A stretch of DNA of 9,317 bases from an uncultured Bacteroides sp. Its GTDB lineage: Bacteria > Bacteroidota > Bacteroidia > Bacteroidales > UBA932. How positions within the stretch are numbered: position 1 is the first letter of the stretch; each line of letters opens with the position of its first letter. The position numbers and the translations under genes were made by a program. Below the pieces are notes generated by a model that was not told the DNA's origin, ran no database searches, and was given only the letters and a program-made list of their open reading frames with translations. Below, piece after piece: positions 6,487-9,317 of the stretch. Location of the stretch: positions 1 through 9,317 of the forward strand of contig UQQM01000048.1 in assembly GCA_900543205.1 (NCBI GenBank), read 5' to 3'.

Positions 6487-7632
6487 CTATTCGAGGTCCC
6501 GTTCCCTGGCGGCCACGGGATTGCCGTAAATCTGCCAGAATATCTTCCTGAGCTCGTCGCGGTCGAGGCTGCGCTCCACCTTGTTGAGCTTGCGCTCGGT
6601 GTAGTCCTTGAAAGCCTCCAGTTCGGCTTCGCTGTAGATTCCCCGGTACTTGCTGCCGCCGTTCATGAGGTCGTAGCCCATGTAGTTGGTCTTCCAGAGC
6701 TTGTAGCCGCGTATGATGCGGAGGTCAAGGGTGCGGCGTATCGCCTGGTAGCGGTCGTTGCGGTCGCAGGCGGACGCCATCTCTATCTCCCCGCGCGTCA
6801 GGGGCTTGTCGATGTTGAGGTGCACGCCGCCCTTCCACTGCTTGATGCCGAGCATTATGCTGTGGGTGTCCTCCATCTTCTTCTTCACGTATTTGCGGCT
6901 GCGGGAAATCAGCAGCTCGCGCGCCTTGCGTATGTCGCAGGGTTCGTATTCGTAGGATATGCTCATCGGGGTGATGTGCAAGGCGTCGAAATTGTCCAGG
7001 AAGCTCCCCGTTCCGCTCATGTCGAACATCTTCAGAAGTCCCTGCTCGGTCGTGTCGAGGCCGTCCTTCGTCCGCCCTTCCCTCTGGGCTATCCAGATTG
7101 CGCTCTTCCCGGAGGTGACGGTCTCCCTGATGTATTTCGAGAGCAGCTGTGAGGAAAGGTAGAGCTCCCTCGCGGAAATGCCCCTGATGACCTTGATCAT
7201 GCGGTTGGAGCGCAGCAGGTCGGCAACCAGTCTGTTGCCTTCGAGCAGGTTGCTGCCCACGCATATCTCCGTCATCGGCATCTTGTTGGCATACAGGGTC
7301 CACTGCACCAGCGCAGGGTCAAGTATGATGTCGCGGTGGTTGGAGACCGCCAGGAAGGTGCTGCTGCGGTCGATGTTCTCAAGGCCGTCGCAGCTGAAAC
7401 CGGCGGTGCTGCGCTCGATGATGGCGGCCACCACCTTGTACATGACTACCTCCTGGAATTCGTCGATGGAATGCACGCCCTTGAGCAGCTTCCTCAGGGT
7501 GTTCAGAGGCTCGTCGGGGAAGAAGAACTTCGATATCACCGGGAGCATCGGGCTTTTCGCCATCCGCCCCAGGACTTCCACGACCTCTTCGTCGGTATAC
7601 GGGATTATGCTTTCAAACTCCTTGTCTGTCAT
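6487..7632 (-). CDS. PlsC/GPAT-like glycerolipid acyltransferase
   Basis: This encodes a 381-residue protein with the four blocks of glycerol-3-phosphate and lysophosphatidate acyltransferases, in order: block I SNHRDIILD (97-105), block II MIKVIRG (145-151), block III QREGRTKDG (183-191) and block IV ITPMSISYEYEP. Such enzymes transfer fatty acyl groups to glycerol phosphates at the inner face of the cytoplasmic membrane during phospholipid synthesis. Block I is spaced H-x5-D rather than the textbook H-x4-D. No long membrane segment is obvious. The frame is open to a TTG at 7653 that overlaps the queA stop, but the ATG at 7632 (MTDKEFES) is the better start and leaves a 17-base gap after queA, suggesting co-transcription. 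It is longer than E. coli PlsC (about 245 residues) and much shorter than PlsB. The family is well supported. The acyl acceptor is not determined, so no symbol is given. Confidence 0.9.
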   Translation of the reverse strand: MTDKEFESIIPYTDEEVVEVLGRMAKSPMLPVISKFFFPDEPLNTLRKLLKGVHSIDEFQEVVMYKVVAAIIERSTAGFSCDGLENIDRSSTFLAVSNHRDIILDPALVQWTLYANKMPMTEICVGSNLLEGNRLVADLLRSNRMIKVIRGISARELYLSSQLLSKYIRETVTSGKSAIWIAQREGRTKDGLDTTEQGLLKMFDMSGTGSFLDNFDALHITPMSISYEYEPCDIRKARELLISRSRKYVKKKMEDTHSIMLGIKQWKGGVHLNIDKPLTRGEIEMASACDRNDRYQAIRRTLDLRIIRGYKLWKTNYMGYDLMNGGSKYRGIYSEAELEAFKDYTERKLNKVERSLDRDELRKIFWQIYGNPVAARERDLE

Positions 7633-7649
7633 AATAAATGCGGTTGAAG

Positions 7650-8858
7650 TCAAGCGTCGCGGCGGAAAAGCAGCGAGCTGTCGCCGTAGCTCAGGAAACG
7701 ATAGCCCCCGTCAAGGGCATGGCGGTAGATATTCCTCCAGTCGCCTCCGACAAATGCGGAAATCAGCAGCAGAAGGGTGCTCTGCGGCTGGTGGAAATTC
7801 GTCACCATCATGTCGGTCACGCGGAAGCGGAAGCCGGGGACTATGATGATACGGGTTCCGGTCACGAGGCGGTCGAGCCCGCGCTCTTCCAGATAGCGGA
7901 CCACAGCGTCGAACGCCTCCGCGCGGCTGTAGGGATACTCTTCGGTATATGGCGCCCACTGCGCGATTTCGGAAGGTTTTCCGGTCTGCAGCAGGGACAC
8001 TCCCTCATAATAAAGGGATTCGAGGGTGCGCACCGAGGTGGTGCCGACGGCGACCACCGGACGGTTGCTGTCGCGCAGCAGTCGCAGCAGGTCCAGGCTC
8101 ACGGAAAACGGTTCCCGGTGCATGGGATGCTCCGAAATTAGGGAGCTCTTGACCGGAAGGAAGGTGCCCGCACCCACATGCAGGCATACATCCTCAATAT
8201 CGACCCCCTTAGCCTTTATGTCATCAAGCACGCGCCGCGTGAAATGCAGGCCTGCCGTCGGGGCGGCCACCGAACCTCTGTATTTCGCATAGAGGGTCTG
8301 GTAGCGCTCCAGGTCGATGTCCTCGGTCTTCCTGTTGAGATACGGGGGGATGGGCACCTGGCCGCAGAGCTCGAGCACACGCGAGAAAGGAATGCCGCCG
8401 TCCCAGACGAACTCCACGACGCCGGTCCGCCCGTCCCTGGAGACCGGACGCGCCCTCAGTCCCAGCCTGGCAGCCTCCGTCCCGCCTGCGTCGAAGTCCA
8501 GTTCATCGTCCTTCCAGCGTTTCGCATTGCCGATAACGCATTTCCAGCGGCAGCTGCCCGTGGAAGCGAAATTGCGGTCATACTCGGCTGGCGTGTCGGG
8601 CTCGAGGCAGAAAATCTCGATGTGCGCACCGGTCGCGCGGCGGAAAAAGAGCCTCGCCGGCACCACCTTGGTGTCGTTGAATATCATTACGGAGTCCGAA
8701 GGCAGTTCGGCCGATATATTGCGGAATACGCTGTCGCGGATCTCTCCGTCCTTGTATATCAGCAGTTTGGAAGCATCCCTCTCAGCGAGTGGATACTTGG
8801 CTATACGCTCTTCCGGAAGCTCGTATGTATAATCTTCTATTCTGATTACAGGTATCAT
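7650..8858 (-). CDS. queA: S-adenosylmethionine:tRNA ribosyltransferase-isomerase
   Basis: QueA moves the ribosyl part of S-adenosylmethionine onto preQ1 at tRNA position 34, forming epoxyqueuosine, the penultimate step of queuosine synthesis in the cytoplasm. The 402-residue product has the family signatures in order: ELPEERIAKYP (13-23), FNDTKVVPARL (60-70), AAPTAGLHF (198-206), LHVGAGTF (226-233), MHREPF (246-251), AVGTTSVRTLES (270-281), TNFHQPQST (353-361) and a RFLSYGDSSLL end (387-397). It is about 45 residues longer than E. coli QueA (356). The extra length lies mainly near residues 85-115 and 289-325, which fits a Bacteroidota version. The ATG at 8858 agrees with the family N-terminus (RIEDYTYELP). 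The acyltransferase gene follows 17 bases downstream. A good -7 box precedes the gene. No preQ1 riboswitch was recognised in the short leader. Confidence 0.98.
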   Translation of the reverse strand: MIPVIRIEDYTYELPEERIAKYPLAERDASKLLIYKDGEIRDSVFRNISAELPSDSVMIFNDTKVVPARLFFRRATGAHIEIFCLEPDTPAEYDRNFASTGSCRWKCVIGNAKRWKDDELDFDAGGTEAARLGLRARPVSRDGRTGVVEFVWDGGIPFSRVLELCGQVPIPPYLNRKTEDIDLERYQTLYAKYRGSVAAPTAGLHFTRRVLDDIKAKGVDIEDVCLHVGAGTFLPVKSSLISEHPMHREPFSVSLDLLRLLRDSNRPVVAVGTTSVRTLESLYYEGVSLLQTGKPSEIAQWAPYTEEYPYSRAEAFDAVVRYLEERGLDRLVTGTRIIIVPGFRFRVTDMMVTNFHQPQSTLLLLISAFVGGDWRNIYRHALDGGYRFLSYGDSSLLFRRDA

Positions 8859-8877
8859 CCTTCCATATTGAAACCTA

Positions 8878-8885
8878 CAAAGTTA
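8878..8885 (-). promoter_or_regulatory. Promoter -7 box (TAACTTTG) for queA
   Basis: The minus strand reads TAACTTTG, an exact match to the Bacteroidota -7 consensus TAnnTTTG. After a 20-base spacer a T-rich stretch (TTTT, 8909-8906) stands where the -33 TTTG is expected. Transcription would start near 8871, giving a leader of only about a dozen bases before the queA ATG. This probably drives both queA and the acyltransferase gene. Confidence 0.6.
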
Positions 8886-8940
8886 AGAAACTCCTTATTA
8901 AATTAAAAATCAGCGGCTGAAGCGCCCGACTTGTATTGCG

Positions 8941-9006
8941 GTCGGCCGACACCGACGCCCGGTGCGGCACTGCATTCGGCCAACGCCGCGCCGGATGCGG
9001 CACTGC
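8941..9006. repeat. Imperfect 33-base tandem repeat, two units
   Basis: Two adjacent 33-base units (8941-8973 and 8974-9006) both end in the identical TGCGGCACTGC. They share a CGGCC block near their starts, with looser similarity between. The first unit opens with the perfect palindrome GTCGGCCGAC (8941-8950). The DNA is very GC-rich beside the AT-rich queA promoter. I see no coding signal here. Confidence 0.55.
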
Positions 9007-9025
9007 GGCTATGGCGAGACAGGCG

Positions 9026-9178
9026 GTTCTGCAATTCACCTTTTTTGGCAATCGCCGTCTGAAGCCCCTGTGAGGGCACTAGCTGTTGGAGGTGGGCACC
9101 TTTTCCTTCCACCTCGGTAGAAGATATGCCCTGTATGGCCCTACAACAGGGTTTGCTCGTGAAGGTGGATTGCAGAAC
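9026..9178 (+). ncRNA. Candidate structured RNA (long hairpin with central bubble, 6S-like architecture)
   Basis: The arm GTTCTGCAATTCACCTT (9026-9042) pairs over all 17 positions with 9162-9178. One pair (9036 with 9168) is U-G in plus-strand RNA but an A-C mismatch in minus-strand RNA, so the plus strand is favoured. Inside are CCCTGT (9066-9071) with ACAGGG (9146-9151), AGGGC (9073-9077) with GCCCT (9138-9142) or alternatively AGGGCA with TGCCCT (9127-9132), and a 7-pair apical stem GAGGTGG (9089-9095) with CCACCTC (9109-9115). Unpaired stretches of 23 and 10 bases between the outer and middle stems make a bubble. A rod of this kind is the general plan of 6S RNA, the RNA polymerase regulator, but I cannot confirm the family. 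No terminator or promoter was identified, and the true ends are uncertain. A non-autonomous transposable element with inverted ends is the main alternative. Confidence 0.45.
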
Positions 9179-9232
9179 TATATCTCGTCTCGATTTTCAG
9201 AATTCCTGTCTTGAAGCACGGTACGTTCTCAT

Positions 9233-9248
9233 CAAAACAATTGTTTTG
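9233..9248. promoter_or_regulatory. Perfect 16-base palindrome, possible operator
   Basis: CAAAACAATTGTTTTG is its own reverse complement over all 16 bases. It is AT-rich and lacks a following T-run, so it is unlike a terminator. It lies 54 bases beyond the candidate RNA. A dimeric regulator site is one reading, chance in AT-rich DNA another. Confidence 0.3.
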
Positions 9249-9260
9249 TAATCGGAAGAC

Positions 9261-9281
9261 GCCGGACGCGGCACTGCGGCT
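9261..9281. repeat. Third copy of the GCGGCACTGC repeat
   Basis: This stretch matches the end of the second tandem unit and the bases just after it (8990-9010) at all but one position, a C/T change before the GCGGCACTGC core. It lies on the far side of the candidate RNA, so repeats flank that RNA. Beyond it, GCGAGG (9283-9288) could pair with CCTCGC (9310-9315), but the window ends there. Confidence 0.5.
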
Positions 9282-9317
9282 CGCGAGGCGAAAACGGGGG
9301 ACAAGCCTCCCTCGCCC

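Larger units (their letters stand above)
8886..9317. other. Gene-free region upstream of queA
   Basis: No convincing protein gene was found on either strand in this stretch of more than 400 bases. The longest open frame (8903-9112, minus) crosses the tandem repeats and the structured RNA candidate and has no family resemblance. The region contains the tandem repeats, the candidate RNA, the palindrome and the third repeat copy listed separately. The 55 bases between 9178 and 9233 show nothing that I recognise. Confidence 0.6.

Noticed and set aside
6463..7152. Plus-strand open frame of 229 codons
   Set aside because: It is antisense to the acyltransferase gene, which carries all four family blocks. 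The plus product is a valine/leucine/alanine-rich shadow.
7633..7653. TTG start for the acyltransferase overlapping the queA stop
   Set aside because: The ATG at 7632 is a standard start with a normal 17-base intergenic gap. The seven extra residues show no family similarity.
7178..7846. Plus-strand open frame of 222 codons
   Set aside because: It spans the acyltransferase/queA junction antisense to both, with serine/arginine-rich shadow composition and no recognised motif.
8859..8880. preQ1 riboswitch before queA
   Set aside because: The leader after the predicted promoter is only about a dozen bases, too short for even a class I preQ1 aptamer, and no aptamer core was seen.
8178..8906. Plus-strand open frame of 242 codons
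   Set aside because: It is antisense to queA, whose identity is certain, and crosses the queA promoter. There is no independent coding evidence.
8903..9112. Minus-strand open frame of 69 codons upstream of queA
   Set aside because: It crosses the tandem repeats and half of the inverted-repeat structure, has no recognised domain and no good start context.
9026..9178. SRP RNA, RNase P RNA, tmRNA or CRISPR array in the inverted-repeat region
   Set aside because: The signature cores that I know for those RNAs are absent, and there are no regularly spaced repeats with spacers. The 6S-like plan fits best but remains unproven.

Overview
The window looks like chromosomal DNA from a gut-type Bacteroidota, probably order Bacteroidales. 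Supporting signs are lipoproteins with BACON-like domains, a queA gene with lineage-type insertions, coding regions that look moderately GC-rich between AT-rich spacers, AT-rich leaders without clear Shine-Dalgarno sequences, and a TAnnTTTG-type promoter box. Alistipes-like or uncultured Bacteroidales relatives would fit. The genus is inference. All recognisable protein genes lie on the minus strand, so in transcription order the window reads from right to left.

Right end (8859-9317): there is no protein gene here. The stretch holds the queA promoter, a GC-rich imperfect 33-base tandem repeat with a third partial copy further right, a perfect 16-base palindrome, and a long imperfect inverted repeat (9026-9178). 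The inverted repeat folds best as a plus-strand RNA, a rod with a central bubble that is loosely 6S-like.

8858-6487: a two-gene unit. queA encodes the tRNA queuosine ribosyltransferase-isomerase and is followed by a PlsC/GPAT-like acyltransferase 17 bases downstream. This is the housekeeping part of the window.

6394-233: three loci for acidic, beta-rich, probably surface-exposed lipoproteins, each ending in its own intrinsic terminator. The first (6394-4079) has a BACON-like domain and four divergent repeats of an unnamed domain of about 130-150 residues, but an in-frame TAA at 4924-4922 cuts it in two. The second (3980-2370) is an intact paralogue with only the last three repeats and no BACON domain. 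The third (2245-233) shares the BACON-like cassette and continues with fibronectin-III-like domains. The first two end in the same lysine-rich tail motif. The set looks like a family of cell-surface lipoproteins evolving by domain shuffling. Their ligands cannot be told from sequence.

Left end (1-175): AT-rich DNA beyond the last terminator, with no gene seen.

The most notable items are the nonsense-split lipoprotein, the unnamed repeat domain with its conserved basic tail, and the candidate structured RNA upstream of queA.
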